Source: Bidens hawaiensis (taxonomy: Eukaryota; Streptophyta; Magnoliopsida; Asterales; Asteraceae). From it: 64,000 bases of DNA. Numbering within the stretch: the first letter of the stretch is position 1; every line of letters begins with the position of its first letter. The position numbers and the translations under genes were made by a program. The notes below the pieces were generated by a model. It worked only from the letters and a program-made list of their open reading frames with translations. It searched no databases and was not told the origin of the DNA. Below, in pieces: positions 1-11,375 of the stretch. Location of the stretch: contig JAIQDT010000299.1 in NCBI GenBank assembly GCA_021521415.1, positions 1,798,001 through 1,862,000 on the forward strand, given 5' to 3'.

Positions 1-11
1 TTGTCATTTAA

Positions 12-62
12 AAGGGGATGGTGGCGCAGCTTGTTGCCCGCTTACTTGCCTCGCTATTGTAA
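12..62 (+). pseudogene. C-terminal tail of a retroelement-type protein, cut by window edge
   Basis: An open stretch at the extreme left reads ...VAQLVARL... and stops at TAA 60-62. The same short C-terminus (AQLVARL, then a stop about five residues later) closes the broken ORF at 51494-51535, so both are tails of one repeat family. An in-frame TAA at 9-11 shows that this copy is broken, or that an exon or deletion boundary lies here. The rest of the protein lies outside the window. The family function was not recognised. Confidence 0.4.
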
Positions 63-2694
63 TTGGATCTTTTGTTAAGTATTAATGAGATACTTTGATG
101 ATTGGTGAGCTGCGCGAAACACTACTCGTGATCCCATTTTGTTTTGTCTTTTACCAATAATTTTACTGTAAATCATGTGAGGAATTTCCAGGGTGTAGGA
201 TGTGATTTATCGTAAAATAAGTATGGAGAATCTCTATGATAGATTTGATATTTTGATATATCAAAAAGAACCCACAAATTATGGATATCTTGTTTTCATG
301 ATTTCTAAAATATATATCAAAGATTATAATTTTTTAATTTAAGGAAAATTGAGTAAAATACCTATGAAGTATAACAGTTATGAGATAGATATACCTTAGA
401 TCTTCATTGTCTCTAAACCTTAGTGATGAGTGACTATCCAATCATTACTTTCCTATGGCCAACTGCTTTGATGGAACTAAAATGACTCCACGACTTCAGG
501 TTTCATAACAAGAACTTACAACCTACACAATCCTCTCTTCTTGGAGCAGAATCTATATGTTATGTTTGGCTTTACATTCAGACATGTTAATAAAAGAAAA
601 TATTTTATTTCATAGCTGTTCTTCCCGGAAGAAGAACTTCTGGATATTTACATCATTTTCCCTTAAAGGGGAGCTTACTCACACATTTCTAAGATTACAC
701 AAATAAATTATGATTTCTGGGAGAGGATTTGATGCCTTTCTTCCCTTACACAGATTACATTATATAGAAAAGAAAAGGAATATAAAGTTCTTTTTGTTAC
801 GTAAGTGCTTACGTAATTCCTCAATTAATGAACCTGTGTGGGTGACAGAGAGGATGTCGTTTTGCCCGCATTATTCACATGCTGATATAGGCTTAATTAT
901 ATACAAATGTTATAACTTTTCCCTACACTTTTGAGTAGCTTTGGGGTAGTTTTTATTAAATTATATTTGGTCTCGGTTCATATTTAAAGTGTAAAGGTTT
1001 CAAAAAACAATGAGCTAAAATGAAGTGTTTTTATTAAACTTGTGACTAACGATTAAATAAACGATTATTATTTTTATTATTTATAAAATCCATGAAAACG
1101 AAAGTAAGAAGAAAAAATCATGTTTCTTTGTACAAATAACTAAAACAACAGTTTGACGAATTTCATATTCTCATAATAATATAATTAAATTTATATGTAT
1201 AGAAATAAAGGAAAAAAACAATTAACTTGTATTTATATTTTGATTCAGAAAATCAAATCTACAGCACACAATCCCACATGTTTGCTGGATCATGGACCAC
1301 ATAAGACGAAAATATACAAAAAAAGTAAACTTGGGCTTTCAAGAGTTTGATATATAATAAGAAGGTTCTGGATGATCATTACGATTATTATGTCGGCACC
1401 ATGGGATGTAAGTTTGGAAAAAATAGGTAGGTAAGTGGGTTTAGCACAACAAAAAAAAGTTATATATATCATTGTTGCGGGCAGTGGCTGGGAAGATACA
1501 TGAACAGAAGGCAAGTGGTTTTGAAAGGGAGATAAAGCTTTGGTTCGAGCAGAGAGTTTTTGAGTTTAACATCTACTCATCCAAGCATCCTTATTATTGG
1601 TTTGAATTTATTTTTTTCGTCATGAATTTATTATTTAAACCTATTTATTTTATTTTGTTATTGAGTATGGTTGTTGGCTAAACCCTTAAACCACCTAGGT
1701 TTATGATGAACTTTTGTTGACGTTGGATTTTAGTTTGGACTTTGCTTTTGTTATGGTTTATGATTAAGTAAGAGGTTTATTGTTATTCCTTCGATGCATA
1801 TGTGTGCTTAGGATTGTTTGATGAGCTTTATTGTTTCACGGTTTCCTTGGTGATTGTGTTTCATTTGATAGGATTCTGTTAGGCCGTCTACTGTGTGTTT
1901 TTGACTAGTTTATGGTTGATATGCATTAAAACCATAGGAGCATTATTAATAAATCAAATAGACCTAAGTGTGCCGCTAATCTAAATAGCTGAGAGGTGAT
2001 AGATTATATGATAAGTCTTGGTTGTTTAAGATTGTTAGATTTAGTTCTTCGTAAGGTGTCCGTCTAGGTTTGATTTTTCAACCTTATTTATCTAGTCAAG
2101 TGAATACTTTAAACTACCTTTGATTTCTGCGTTGTAAGGTAGGATTTCTTATAGAGGTACTTGTCATAAAATAATTACCGACCGTAAGCGAGTCTAATTA
2201 AACCGGTAATTTTAGTAGTTTATTAGGGTTCCATAGGTGTCTCCTTGAGAAGGGTCGAGGGTCCTGTTCGGTTTCCCCTTAAGTGAATAATTTAAGATCC
2301 AGGTTCCATAACTTAGCATTTTCCTACCATTTGATAATTGATGCATTAGGGATTCTAGCCTAGGTGGTTGCTTGTCATCATTTGAAATAAGTCTAGGTTT
2401 AAGTCGTCTTTAAGTCTTAGTGATTAATTTAATATTAGTTTTTAATAACCCCCCCCAATAATAATAAATAAATAATCATGTCTGTAGTTAAGTCTAAATT
2501 TAGCTAGTTAACGTAATTTAAAGTGTCCTGAGGGTTCGATATCCGGACTTACTTAGCCGCACTAGAGTCGATCGGTTCACTTGCCGGTTTGTAGTTTAGT
2601 TAAGTTTAAGAGTCTAGAATTTATTACTTAGTGTCTAGATTAACATGTTTTTATATAACTACGTGGGTGGGGTCTAATTCACGTGTATCCTCCA
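63..2694. other. Unassigned AT-rich DNA, no gene recognised
   Basis: The short ORFs here (up to 74 codons) lack recognisable motifs, and several begin with TTG or GTG. From about 1680 to 2640 the text is LTR- or intron-like (T-rich, many short AT runs, a C-run at 2450-2457) but no TG...CA boundary with a primer site was found. The right border, near 2694, is where the caulimovirus-like block begins. Confidence 0.5.
797..816. repeat. Near-perfect palindrome with two ACGT cores
   Basis: Two 9-bp arms, TTACGTAAG and CTTACGTAA, are separated by the dinucleotide TG. Each arm contains the palindromic TACGTA with an ACGT core, the type of core bound by plant bZIP factors. No gene start was recognised immediately downstream, so a regulatory role is only a possibility. 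Confidence 0.35.
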
Positions 2695-4105
2695 TTATTT
2701 TTCTAAGAGGATGTCGCTGCACTCTTTACATGCATGCTTTTCTATCGTGCTTGTCAGTTCTTGGAACAATAGTTTTTTGGTGGCAGGTCCTTCATCAAGT
2801 TTATTGAAAATTATTTTCTGCTCGATGGTTTTTAGTGCCTGTTTTTTGTGCACAGGGAGGGGTGTTCCGCTGTAACTGATAATTATGCAGTTTTGGCTGC
2901 AGTAATTGACATTTTTGAAACTTCCAACGGTACTTTGTTGAAGGATTTTTAGAATTCTTAGATACTTGTTAACTCTAATGGAGACCCAATTACTGATATC
3001 TTCTTTTTCTTCCATGACTTTGGAAGGTTGGACATTTCTTGTTTTTGCTAATCTGACCTCTAGTAGATGTAATGCGGGAAAGCTTCTTCTTTGATACCAA
3101 TAAGGTAATGCGAAGGTGCATTCGATGTAGATATTGGCATCTTTTGTTGCTGCAATCTTTTTTCTGAAGGTCTTTATAGCCTTCTTCATGCCTTCTGTAA
3201 ACAAGTTGATTTCTTGTAGATTTGCAGAGGAATATATGCATTTAGTTAGCCCTGCAGAAAATGCTAGATAAACTAAATTAGGATCAACTCCTAGGCAGAA
3301 ATTATATAAACTTTTTGTTGTCTTGTCTTCTGTATATATATGTTCGACTTCAAAGTCTTCTGGGCTAAGAGCCCTGGCTTTTGACCAAGCTGATCGGAAT
3401 TCGTCTAAGCTGAGTAGATAGATTTCCTCAATCTGGACTTCAATTCTTTTTCTGTTCTTTTTTCACATGGTGAATTTGAAAAGGTAACTGGTGAGGTTTT
3501 CTTTGTTTTTACTGGAGGCATCGAAAAGACGGTAACTCTTAATGGTATTTCCTTATTTCTGAATTCTATAGAATATCTCGTGGCTTCTTGTTGAGCTTGT
3601 AACAAAGAGCCAAAATTTTTGAAGTGAACTGTTGTATTCTAGGACGTATTTTGAGGCAATAGCCCAGTCTTCATAGATTCCCCTGTGATCTCTATAAAAA
3701 TGACATAGAATCTTGATTTTTGATTTGCTGGAGATATCACCTTTTAAGCGTAGGTGGTTTTAATAGTTTTTGGCAAACTATCAGCCGTGAACGGATTTGA
3801 TTTCTCTTTACTGGAGCCGTTTGCTTCCGGACTAGAAGATGATTGTGGCCCATCTTTTTCCTAATGTATGCTTTTTCCCAAAGCATCAGGGATCAACAAA
3901 CTTGATTTTTCTTTACATCTAGCCGTTTGTAAAGGAATAGATTCTGAGACTTTCGTCTTCATGTACTGAATTTACAGTTTTGGCGTTAAGAAATTCGTTG
4001 TATAACGCGATTTGCTGTTTAATAGCTTGTAATTCTATAAAAAGAATTTTTTCTTCTAGGCATAGAGCCTTGATTTTTTTCTTTCTCTTCTTCCATCACA
4101 TTATG
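2695..4105 (-). pseudogene. Caulimovirus transactivator-like (ORF VI type) remnant
   Basis: The longest open piece is 2695-3204 (169 codons), ending at TAA 2695-2697. Further same-strand pieces run up to about 4105, just downstream of the promoter-like motif at 4118-4190. Position (last gene after RT, behind its own promoter) and the basic, aromatic-rich central segment fit the translational transactivator/viroplasmin of caulimoviruses, which in living viruses allows re-initiation on polycistronic RNA. Several in-frame stops and shifts (for example around 3470, 3600 and 3900) make it non-coding. Copy B lacks this gene because its left border is at the position equivalent to about 4030. Confidence 0.6.
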
Positions 4106-4117
4106 AATTTTGTGAAA

Positions 4118-4190
4118 GAGATGCATTCTATTTATAGAAAAAGATTACGTCATTGCTTACGTATTTTGAAAATCACGTGTTAAGCTATCA
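4118..4190 (-). promoter_or_regulatory. Viral subgenomic (19S-type) promoter relic
   Basis: On the minus strand, between the end of the RT ORF (4192) and the transactivator remnant, there is a TACGTAAG / TGACGTAA pair with ACGT cores spaced 10-11 bp, followed about 10 bp later by TATAAATAG. TGACG pairs upstream of a TATA box are the as-1-type arrangement known from caulimovirus promoters. The motif is preserved in copy B (37900-37965). Whether it is still active cannot be told from sequence. Confidence 0.5.
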
Positions 4191-4191
4191 G

Positions 4192-6150
4192 CTAGCACGT
4201 TTTTTGTCCTTCGAGATGTTCAATATCAAAAGAATATCTTGAAAACCACATTTGCCATCTTACGAGGCGTCCTTGTTTGTTATCTCCTGAAATTTTTGTT
4301 TTTAGGAAATATGTAAAGTTTTTATTGGCATGACCAGAAATTTTACAAGGGTAAGATAAATTGAAAACTTTGAAATGGTGTTTTTTTACCGACAGCAATT
4401 CTTTTTCGTTACTGTGGTAAGTTATGGAACCTGGATCTTAAATTTCCTCTCTATCAGCTGTTCTTGCTTTTAAGACCCCACCCCAAAAATCAGTTGAGGC
4501 ATCTATTTTGATTATAAGGGAGTCTTTCTCTTTTGGAAGATAAAGTTTTGGAAAACTTGTTAAGTTTTTCTTTATCTTTTTGATATAGTCCGTATCAGAT
4601 TTTTTCCATTCCCATACGTAGTCCTTTTTTAGCTTTACCTGTAGTGGTTTTCTGAGTTGTTCTAGCTTTGGAATGTAGCTTTCTGCAGAAGTTAAAACAC
4701 CTAGAAACCTTTCTTGATGTTTTTTATCCTCTAACGTATCTGGAAATTTATGTAAATTTTTCAGAATATGTTTTTGTGGACAATGAGTTCCTTGATCTAT
4801 TTCAAGACCTAGAAAATTTATCTTTGTTTTAAAAAGATTTGCTTTCTTTTTTAGACAAAATAGTTCTGTGTTTTTCAATTGTTTTTAGAACTGATAAAAC
4901 ATAGAAATAGTCTTGTTCTTCAGATTTAGAAAATATTATAATATCGTCTACATAGACAGTAAAACAATTTTCTAATCCCCTTAAGGCATTTTGCATATGT
5001 CTTTGAAATATGCTAGGTGCTTGTTTAAGTTCGAAAGAAACTACCTTCCATTGGTAATGACTATCAGGACATGTGAATGTAGTTAATAACTAAGATTCTT
5101 CATCTAACAGTACCTGCCCGAAACCACTTTTGCAGTCGAAAGTAGAAAATATGGTTTTTCCTCTTAAGAGGGTTAATAGCTCTTGCATGCAAGGAAGATT
5201 ATGACTATCTCCTATAGTTGCTACATTAACCGCTTTATAATTTACGACCATTCACTTTTTTCCTCTATCTTTTCAGCTTCACTTTCTACTAAAAAAAGGC
5301 TGGTAACATATGAGGTGATTTACTTGGAACAATTAATTTTAGTTTAAGTAATTCTTTAATTTGTTTACTAAATTCTTCTCTATCCTGTGGACTGTATTTT
5401 ATTGGTTTTACCCTGATTACAGTTTTAGGATATATTAATTTTATTGACGCTTTCATCCAATTTTTGGATTTTTCTGGGTCAATAGGATTCTCTGAGCATA
5501 TTTTTCGAGTAATGCTTCAATTTTTTGATATTTTTGTATTTTAAGAAAATACTTTTTTCTGGTTTTATAACTTCTTGAGTTATATTGGTACCATGGATTT
5601 GCTTTATTTTTGAATCCTTTTTCATTGATTCAAGAAAATCAGGTTTTCCTACACGAAGTGCTTTAGTTATTTTCTTAATCAAAATCATTTCTTGATTAAG
5701 GTGGAAATATATTATGTCTAACCATTGTGTAAAGGGTCCATACAATTGACAGAAGTTATTTCCAATGAGCACATCTATTCCAGATTCCTGTTGATAAATG
5801 GTAGGAATAGGGAATGGTTTTCCTGAAAAATAAACTATAAGATTTCAACAAACCTTTTTTATTTTAATTGTTTCTTCATGTGCAATTGTTACTTTAATGT
5901 CTTTATGAGTGTATTCCCAAAGTTCTTCGGGAATAACGTATTTGCTGGCTAAGCAAAGACTTGCTCCTGTGTCTACATAGAAATGTAAAGTTATTGTTTT
6001 GTATCCTTTTAAGAAATTTTTTCCCTTTAATATAAATAGAGTTGGGATTGGTTATATTAGCATAAACCAATTCTTCTTGTTTTAAAATATTTTGACAAAA
6101 ATGTAATTTGTCTGTCTCAGTTTCTTCCCATTTAAGGGTCGTAGTCATTC
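4192..6150 (-). pseudogene. Caulimovirus protease-RT-RNase H polyprotein, broken
   Basis: Domains appear in order on the minus strand. An aspartic protease with an aromatic-Val-Asp-Thr-Gly-Ala signature lies near 5985. The reverse transcriptase follows, with a Tyr-Val-Asp-Asp catalytic box near 4945. An RNase H segment with the catalytic-type Asp-Ala-Ser lies near 4500, and the C-terminus is at 4192. It would have made DNA from the pregenomic RNA. Frameshifts split it into pieces at 5903-6148, 5479-5772, 4438-4878 and 4192-4398. About 20 bp near 4435 differ from copy B, removing part of the RNase H region. It is inactive as it stands. Confidence 0.85.
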
Positions 6151-6172
6151 TGAGTCATTTGAAATAGAATTG

Positions 6173-7541
6173 TCAGATAAATTTAATTATCACTGAATAT
6201 ACTTGAGTGTATCCATTGTAAATGTTTTCTGAAGGGAAATATCCTTCTTTTTCTGCCTCTAGAATAAGCTTTGCTTTTTCTGGGAATTTTTGTCTGTTAG
6301 GACATTCGTGGCATAATGCCCTTTTTTTTGAACGTATCCAACAATGACATTTCTTTTTTTCTTGCGGGCAGATTTTTGGTTTTTCTTTTGAAAAGTATTT
6401 ACGAGGGGTAAACTTTCTTTTCTTGGTTTTCCAAAATTTTCTTTTTTTTTTGTATTTTCTTTTATACTTTCCAAAATATTTTTTAAAATATGCATCCAAA
6501 ATATAATTGTGGTGTTTCCATTAAAGTTCTACAACATTTTTTGTTAAATCTTTTTAACTGTTTTTGTTTATTAGCGAAATCATAGTAGAATATTATTTCT
6601 TCTTTAACAATTCTTGTAGCAAATCCAACGGAATGCATAGTTAAATTGTTCTTTCTTTTATTCCATCTTTCTTTGGCTTTTTCACCTACGATGGGAATTT
6701 TCATTAAATAGGATTCTATCCAAGAGTGATATTCACCTGTACCTAACTTGTATAAGTTTTTTTCGAATAAATAAGTGAAATCGTCTAAAAGACATATATC
6801 ACATAGTTGAGCTTTTGTGAGATTTTGTCTTGCTTTTTCAAGTAATTTTTGATTCTCATGATCTTTATTTGTTAGAAAATCAAGACCTAAGAACATCATA
6901 TACATAACGTTGATTATTTGATCAAAAATATCTTCACCATGTAAATCTTCATTCCAGACTGTACCTTTAATGAAATCTTGAACAATGAACAATTCCCGAA
7001 GATCTGCGATCTATAAGTAACAATAATGCTTTAGCATTAGAGAATTCTTCTGGATTGGACTGGATAATGAGACTAATCTCAGTGTTCCATTTATCTATAA
7101 CTTCTTTTCTTTTGTCAAGATCAAAGATACACTCTATTTTAATGGTGTCAATAGCGGTTGAACTCTCATATTAGAATTCGGTATACCTTTATGTTAAGGC
7201 ATAGAAAATTCTGTATTTTACTTTTTGTGGCTAGTATAGCTAGTACTGGCATGGTTTGTTTTACTATTATGCATAGGAGTTTCTCTTTCAGAAGAATTTT
7301 CTCCTTCGGTTATAGGCTCTGAAGTGTTTTCTTTTTCAGTATTAGGTTCTTTTATAGTAAAAACCTATTTTTTCATATCTGGAAAATATTTGTCTCTCAG
7401 ACTCTTATTTTCAGAAAATTTTTGTTCGCATTCTTTATCACTTAGTAACATTAATTGAACTAGTTCGTTTATTTGTTCAGCTGAGCATGTCTCAAGCTGA
7501 TTATCAAAGAATTGTTCTAATTTTTGAGAAATAGAACTCAT
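6173..7541 (-). pseudogene. Caulimovirus coat-protein-like remnant
   Basis: The start ATG is at 7541, overlapping the stop of an upstream ORF as ATGA, the coupled arrangement seen in caulimoviruses. The N-terminal part is acidic and Glu/Ser-rich, the middle (6483-6992) matches copy B closely, and the C-terminal part is Lys-rich with a Cys/His knuckle region near 6310-6360. There the frame is broken at an eight-base A/T run, so the knuckle is split between frames. Further breaks lie near 7010 and 7170. In a virus this protein builds the capsid and binds RNA through the knuckle; here it cannot be made. Confidence 0.75.
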
Positions 7542-7615
7542 TTTTCAGTTTTGTTAAACTCTTGTACTTCTTTTTCAAGATTTTGCTTTTGCTTTCTTAG
7601 CTCGGATATATTTTT
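7538..7615 (-). pseudogene. 3' end of an upstream viral ORF
   Basis: About 25 codons of a Lys/Glu/Gln-rich, coiled-coil-like sequence end at a TGA that overlaps the coat-protein ATG. Its position upstream of the coat protein would fit the virion-associated protein gene, but too little remains to be sure. The homology is cut at the same base region in copy B (about 41425). Confidence 0.4.
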
Positions 7616-7984
7616 TAATTGGGGCATTTACATATATCCCCTTGCTAAGTTACCTTATTACATATTGCCCATCCCTTAAAAATCAATTACTTATTTCCCA
7701 TCCCTAAACCACACATATTACATATCTCCCCATTTCATTAAAATTAACTAATTAAATGACTGTTTTACCTTTAATGACATAATTAAATAAGTATTTTGAT
7801 GTACACAAAATTATACATCAATTATACATCAAATACTCCATATTTTACATATATTTATTGAAAAATACTTGAAACTAGTACTTATTGCTTTACTTTTGTT
7901 TTCTAGGATGATTTTGGCCTTAAACGAGCAAAGGAACTAAAACATAAAGAAAAAGAAGGAAATTCCGCTAAATACTCTCGAAAC
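7616..7984. other. AT-rich spacer with TACATAT-CCC repeats, no gene
   Basis: The first 120 bases repeat the pattern TACATATnnCCC at about 30-50-bp spacing, resembling the subterminal part of a MITE or MULE, but no matching inverted end was found. Copy B lacks this stretch: its EPRV joins directly to the sequence equivalent to 8153. That makes it either a deletion in B or an insertion in A. Confidence 0.4.
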
Positions 7985-9632
7985 ATGGGCCATGTCCAAA
8001 GCCAACACACCCCATGTCATCTACATATGAAGACAAAAGCATGCTTCAAGAAACAGTGCCGCATGCCCCATGTTCAAACTGAACATGCCCCCATGCTTGG
8101 CCTCATATAAAGATAAAAAGTACATGTTTCCTGAAGGGAAGCAACATGGGCCGTGCTCAACCCCAACACGCCCCCATGGTCAAAGGCTCTGACGTACTTG
8201 CGCATGCACATTAATTACTCTAAGAACTTGGTCGGACATGGGTCGTGCTCAGCTCCAACACGCCCCCATGCTCAAATTGTAGCATTCCCCCATGCTCCGC
8301 TTCAACACGCCCCATGTTCAGTTATTGAATTTTGTCTATAAATGGAATGACTTGTTGCATTCAAAGGGGGGCATCAAAACTTGATAAAAATTAGTATCAC
8401 CATCTCCCAAATTCAAGTATTTTTGAGGGTGAAGAAAGACTTGGAATATTCAACAACATTTGAAAAAGAGCATTATCATCTCCATACATCTTTAATAGAA
8501 TTCTTGGTTAGATCACTCTAATTACCATGAGTTTTATATGCTTTTGTTTTCTTGATGTTTTGATTATGCTCATCATGAGCTAAATTTTTATTTACCACCA
8601 TGATTTGTGATGAAACTTGACTAGTTTGATGATTGTAATAAACATGTGGTAATCATCTTTGAAGCAATGACATATGCATGATTATCTTTTGATGAAAAGT
8701 TGTGTTTAAATGCTCGATTAATGATTTCAAGATTAATAAATGATAATCCTTTTTGAAAAACTTTAAATTTCTATCACTTGTTTATAAATTGTATGCATGC
8801 ATGCAACATGTAGCCTTTAAACTAGAAATGGTAAAAAGGGAGTCTTGAATCATTATGAAGTCTTTGCTCATAACATCCTTGTGCTATATTTGAAAAAAGA
8901 AGACACTTGTTATAATCAATCTAACTAGTCGTAATATTCTTTAAGTTATTGTTAACGTAAAATACTTAGGTTGTTATGCTAGTCTTGAAAGATTATAAAC
9001 CAAAGGAATGCATGAATATTGTCTATTTTAATCAATCTTAGTTGGGTTATTTGTTGTTCATTTAATCTTTCCAAAGGATTGTTAGATTTGAATGTCATAA
9101 ACATGAAATAGAATCTAATCATTATATGTTTCTTAAGATGACCTCACTTATATTATGCATGACTCGCGGTGATTAGTTTGTAAATTTTTCATTCTAGTTT
9201 TCCAGCGTGTCATGAGAATAATTGTCTTTAACAAGAGGTTATTCTATCTTTATCTAAAAAGCGAGTTTATCACATGTTTATGAAATTCGTCATCAAAAAG
9301 AGTCAAGTGGATTCCAAATTATGGTGGTAGCCTTTATTACTTTATTATCTCGTTTAAACTTTTTAGCTTGTTTTATTTAAGTAACTAGTTTTAAAATTAC
9401 TTTCAAAAACAAAAACTTTTAAGATCATTTCTTACGGTTATTTTAATTGCAAAGATTAAGTATTGAAATTTACGTGTCCATGGATTGATACTCGTTTTTA
9501 CCCATACTTTACTACCACTCGATTGGTACACTTGTCATTTGTGTGTGTTATTAAGTTTAGGTGGAAACAAATTTAAAACCCTATTTCGTGTGAAAATAAT
9601 CAAATATTTATATATACATCGCACGCACATCA
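7985..9632 (+). mobile_element. Athila-type element copy A, 5' LTR region
   Basis: The region ends ...CA at 9632, seven bases before the Athila-type primer site. It contains a TATA-like box (TATAAATG at 8337-8344) preceded by several imperfect repeats of CATGGGCCGTGCTC and CAACACGCCCC (7985-8330) that may be enhancer-like. The same sequence is in copy B (41443-43275). The left boundary is uncertain: no clear TG start was fixed, and the value given is where the repeats begin. Confidence 0.6.
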
Positions 9633-9638
9633 AGTTTT

Positions 9639-9656
9639 TGGCGACGTTGCCGGGAA
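9639..9656 (+). promoter_or_regulatory. Primer binding site, tRNA-Asp type
   Basis: TGGCGacGTTGCCGGGaA matches the tRNA-Asp-complementary site typical of Athila elements, with substitutions at the lower-case bases. It lies just after the LTR end. Copy B has lost it in a 252-bp deletion that has a TCA microhomology at its ends (A coordinates 9632 to 9884). Confidence 0.7.
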
Positions 9657-9822
9657 CACAGTAAAATTTTAATACAAATCCAACTTTTTATTTAACTGTG
9701 GTTTATAATTGTTCAAAAAAAAATTAGTTCAACTTATTTAAAAAAAAGAAAGAGTTTATTTATTTCCGCTTTACTTTTAGTTTTGTTTTACTTGTTTAGT
9801 TATTTATTTTCTTAAGTAATGA

Positions 9823-11327
9823 ATGTCCACCACGCCCGCACCTGAGCTTGTTTCGCCACTTTCGGAACCCGAGCGACACCTTCACCAAAGGTTACGCAAC
9901 CGTTCACACATAGTAGCCGAGACGATCGAAAACGAGGTGTTTGCGGATATAGCGACCGAAGAAAACACAACGGAACAAAACATGGCGGCTCCAAATAATC
10001 CAGACAATGAACCTAACATGAGCCAATACGGCAAGCTTACCCTCAAAGGCTATGGCAATGGTGTGGCGCCACCAGCGATCACTGAAAATTTCGAAATCAA
10101 ATCCAGCACCATTCATATGGTGGAAAATTCTTTTCAATTCCAAGGGCTTCTTAATGAAGATCCCTTGTCTCATATCTCTCGATTCTTACGAATCTGCGGT
10201 ACTTTCAAAATCCAGAACTACTCTGAGGACCAAGCTAAGCTCAAGATTTTTCCCTTCTCCCTCCGAGGTCATGCCTTGGATTGGCTAGAATCACTGCAAT
10301 CTGGCACCATTACTAATTGGGACCAGATGGTAGATCAGTTCCTCCTGAACTACTATCCACCAGATAAAACCGCAAAGTACCGAGCCAGTATCACCGGATT
10401 CAGAACCACCAAAGACGAATCGTTGCACGCAGCATGGGAGAGGTACAAGAGCTTGCTACGAAGATGCCCACACCATCGACTGAACAAATGGCTCCAAGTC
10501 TAAACATTCTTCGACGCCCAGTCAAGCCAAAACAAACAGGCTATCGACTAAATTGCCAGTAGAGATCTCGAAACCAAATCTCCCAACGAAGCATTCGAAA
10601 TCCTAGAGAAAGCAGCCAAGAAAAGCTTTGCTTACAACCCACCAAGATCCACCCCATCACACAAGGGTATGCACCAAGTTGCTCCAACACTCTCGTCACT
10701 GGATAAGTCGAAGCAATCTCAAAGAAATTTTAGCAACTACAAACGAAGTTGGTGAAAGCCAAGACCAAGTGCAACATGTGTGGGGGCGAACACAAAACAA
10801 AATATTGCCAGCAAAGCATGAAGGTTGAAGAAATCGATTTCATAAGCCGGAAAAACAACTCCTACGGGAATAATTACAACCCTGGTTGGAGGAATCATCC
10901 TAATTTCAGCTGGAGGGATGGGGCAAACAATCAAGCACCACCTGGTTTTGACAAACGCCCTTTCAACCAGAACCAAACCTCCCAACCAAAGCCTCAATAC
11001 CAAAACCAAGAGCCAAGTACCAGCCAACAAACAAACAATGGAACTACAACAGATAGTATTTTATCACAATTGTTGGTGAGCACTGAAACTGCAAACAAAT
11101 TAGCTGAGCAAAGGAACCGACTAACCGAAGAGAGATTCCAGAAGAATGAGATAGAGCTGAGGAATCAGAAAGCACACTTGAAAAACATCGAGTCTCAAGT
11201 GGGGAAACTTGCTCAACTTCTTTCTGAAAGACAACCAGGTGGTCTTCCAAGCAACACAGTAAATAACCCGAATGCAGCTATGGATGCAGTCACCCTGAGG
11301 AGTGGCAGAACCACTACAAATGCCTAG
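9823..11327 (+). pseudogene. Athila gag, broken
   Basis: Starts at ATG 9823, after the PBS. It contains the Ty3-gypsy capsid-type segment (LRGHALDWLE and WDQMVDQFL blocks around 10260-10345) and, after a TAA at 10501-10503, a second open part 10749-11327 with a CX2CX4HX4C zinc knuckle at about 10770-10810, then a Gln/Asn-rich tail and a coiled-coil-like stretch. Copy B reads CAG where this copy has TAA at 10501-10503, so the stop is a secondary mutation. Gag would form the virus-like particle; this copy is not functional. Confidence 0.8.
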
Positions 11328-11375
11328 CCAACTTTAGAACCAACCAAGGAAAAGGAAGCTGAGATTCCTATAGAG

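Larger units (their letters stand above)
2695..7620 (-). mobile_element. Endogenous caulimovirus-like element (EPRV), copy A
   Basis: Read on the minus strand, the block has the gene order of genus Caulimovirus-like viruses: the tail of an upstream ORF, coat protein with a Cys-rich knuckle region, protease-RT-RNase H, a promoter between the RT and the last gene, and a translational transactivator. The genes are separate ORFs, unlike the single polyprotein of petuviruses. Every gene carries frameshifts or stops, several at long A/T runs, so this is an old, inactive integrated copy. Movement, aphid-transmission and most of the virion-associated genes are missing; homology stops near 7620 in both copies. 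A second copy lies at 37808-41430. Confidence 0.85.

Noticed and set aside
710..934. 74-codon plus-strand frame near the left end
   Set aside because: No domain, AT-rich, no promoter or homolog recognised; it contains the palindrome at 797-816, which is listed on its own.
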